6,098 bases of DNA from positions 1 to 6,098 of the forward strand of contig SLDH01000114.1 of assembly GCA_007125415.1 (NCBI GenBank), written 5' to 3'. The stretch's first letter is position 1. Every line of letters begins with the position of its first letter. The notes under the pieces are model-generated. The model saw nothing but the letters and a program-made list of their open reading frames with translations, was not told where the DNA came from and did no database searches. The stretch is from Roseovarius sp. GTDB lineage: Bacteria > Pseudomonadota > Alphaproteobacteria > Rhodobacterales > Rhodobacteraceae. Position numbers and translations under genes: made by a program. Shown piece after piece: positions 5,128-6,098 of this stretch.

Positions 5128-5883
5128 ATGACGGACCATCCCTATGAGATCGAAGGACAGGAGCGGGACAGCCGGTGGCTGATCACCTGCGATCATGCCA
5201 GCAACCATGTGCCTGCCTTCGTGAATGGCGGCACGCTGGGCCTGCCACCCGAGGACATGGCGCGCCACATCGCCTTTGATCCCGGCGCGGCGGGCCTCGC
5301 GCGCGGCCTCGGGGCTGCGCTGGGCGCGCCGGTGATCCTGAGCAATTTCTCACGGCTTGTGATTGACCCCAATCGCGGCGAGGATGATCCGACATTGCTG
5401 ATGAAGCTCTATGATGGCACCATCATTCCGGGCAATCGCCATGCCGATGCGGCCGAACGGGCGCGGCGGCTCAACCGCCTTTACCGGCCCTATCACACGG
5501 CGCTGGCCGAGCTTGCGGCGCGGCGGGATGACACGATCATCGTGGCGGTGCACAGCTTCACCCGGCAACTCAACGGGCATCCGCCGCGGCCGTGGCATCT
5601 GGGCGTGCTATATGCGGCCGATACGCGCCTTGCCCGGCCGCTGGCTGATCTGCTGCATGCAGAGCCCGATCTCTGCGTGGGCGAGAATGAGCCCTATGGC
5701 GGGCATCTGCCCGGTGATGCGATCGCGCGCCATGCCATTGCCCATCAGCGGCCCAATGTGCTGATCGAGCTGCGCAATGATCTGATCAGCGCACCTGCGG
5801 ATCAGGAGGCGTGGGCCAACCGCCTCGCCCCCATGCTCGAGAAGGCCGCACAGCAGCTGCCCGGTGCCGGGGTCGTGGCCTGA
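5128..5883 (+). CDS. N-formylglutamate amidohydrolase family protein
   Basis: This protein of 251 residues from ATG 5128 (259 if GTG 5104 is used) belongs to the FGase family (PF05013). The founding members release formate from N-formylglutamate at the end of one histidine degradation route; they are zinc-dependent cytoplasmic amidases. Family-like segments are LITCDHASNHVP (18-29), FDPGAAGLARGLGAALGAPVI (50-70), SRLVIDPNRGEDDPTL (75-90), IIVAVHSFT (137-145), GENEPYGGHLPGD (185-197) and NVLIELRNDLI (210-220). Asp22, His23, His142 and His193 are plausible metal or catalytic residues by resemblance only. There is no signal peptide. No histidine utilisation genes (hutH, hutU, hutI) are nearby, so I do not call it hutG; it may act on another N-formyl or N-acyl amide. 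It stands alone, about 230 nt after the alkB-like gene, and could have its own promoter. Confidence 0.88.
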   Translation: MTDHPYEIEGQERDSRWLITCDHASNHVPAFVNGGTLGLPPEDMARHIAFDPGAAGLARGLGAALGAPVILSNFSRLVIDPNRGEDDPTLLMKLYDGTIIPGNRHADAAERARRLNRLYRPYHTALAELAARRDDTIIVAVHSFTRQLNGHPPRPWHLGVLYAADTRLARPLADLLHAEPDLCVGENEPYGGHLPGDAIARHAIAHQRPNVLIELRNDLISAPADQEAWANRLAPMLEKAAQQLPGAGVVA

Positions 5884-6098
5884 CAGCCTGAAGCAAGCAA
5901 CGCTTCCCAGCAAACCGCTGAGAAATGAACGGGGACTGCGACAGCGCGGGAGGCTGTTCTTCCCCTTCGGTTTCTACGTCAAGAGAAGGGTGGCGGCCGG
6001 CCCTGGGTGGGCACCTTGATACGCCGGGGCAACGGCGCTTCATGGCAGCCAAGACCTTCTGACCGTTATGCTTTTTGCAAGGTTGCAAAGCGCACTCC
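5884..6098. other. Gene-free right flank
   Basis: I find no supported gene in these 215 nt. A 45-codon frame from ATG 5925 to TGA 6060-6062 has no good ribosome site and an unrecognisable Gly/Ser/Arg-rich product. No intrinsic terminator follows the amidohydrolase stop. The stretch ends in an AT-richer patch with a TTGCAA dyad (6075-6088), which may be the upstream control region of a gene beyond the window. Confidence 0.5.
6075..6088. repeat. TTGCAA dyad, possible operator
   Basis: TTGCAA occurs at 6075-6080 and 6083-6088, separated by GG. Each copy is itself palindromic, so the unit reads as both a direct and an inverted repeat. The symmetry extends outward as GCTTT on the left and AAAGC on the right if two extra T residues on the left are ignored. 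The form suits a dimeric transcription factor site, but the regulator is unknown and the downstream gene is outside the window. Confidence 0.35.

Noticed and set aside
5963..5990. CCCTTC / GAAGGG inverted repeat
   Set aside because: The arms are 6 bp with a 16-nt loop and no T-tract on either strand. This is expected by chance in a few hundred GC-rich bases.
5925..6062. 45-codon plus-strand frame after the amidohydrolase
   Set aside because: It has no proper ribosome site, Gly/Ser/Arg-rich composition and no recognisable motif.

Overview
The window looks like chromosomal DNA from a Rhodobacteraceae-type alphaproteobacterium (Roseobacter/Rhodobacter relatives). The evidence is high-GC codon usage, the style of the proteins, and a mutY / dciA / DsbA-family neighbourhood that I recall as typical of alphaproteobacteria. 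This assignment is inference from sequence reading; no search was run. I see no mobile element, CRISPR array, rRNA or tRNA.

Layout. Positions 1-279 hold no gene I can support, but they contain two inverted repeats and an AT-rich patch. Positions 280-2598 are a tight minus-strand cluster, read right to left: dciA (DUF721, replicative helicase loading), then after 16 nt a secreted or membrane-anchored DsbA-like thiol oxidoreductase, then with a 4-nt ATGA overlap a class III (CaiB/BaiF) CoA-transferase. An 83-nt divergent spacer (2599-2681) separates this from a plus-strand pair: mutY (adenine glycosylase of the oxidised-guanine repair system) and an AlkB-type membrane di-iron monooxygenase, again joined by an ATGA overlap. 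After about 230 nt comes an N-formylglutamate amidohydrolase family gene (5128-5883). The last 215 nt contain no convincing gene but end with a small dyad that may belong to the next gene's control region.

How the genes relate. The two overlaps and the 16-nt gap point to two divergent operons. The minus operon mixes DNA replication, periplasmic disulfide chemistry and acyl-CoA metabolism. The plus operon mixes DNA repair and hydrocarbon or lipid hydroxylation. These are probably neighbourhoods held together by co-transcription rather than one pathway. The window is mostly ordinary core genome. The points most worth a second look are the AlkB homologue with altered residues next to its histidine ligands and its translational coupling to mutY, the CoA-transferase sitting where I would expect smc, and several small unexplained palindromes in the intergenic DNA. 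I found no convincing undescribed multi-gene system.
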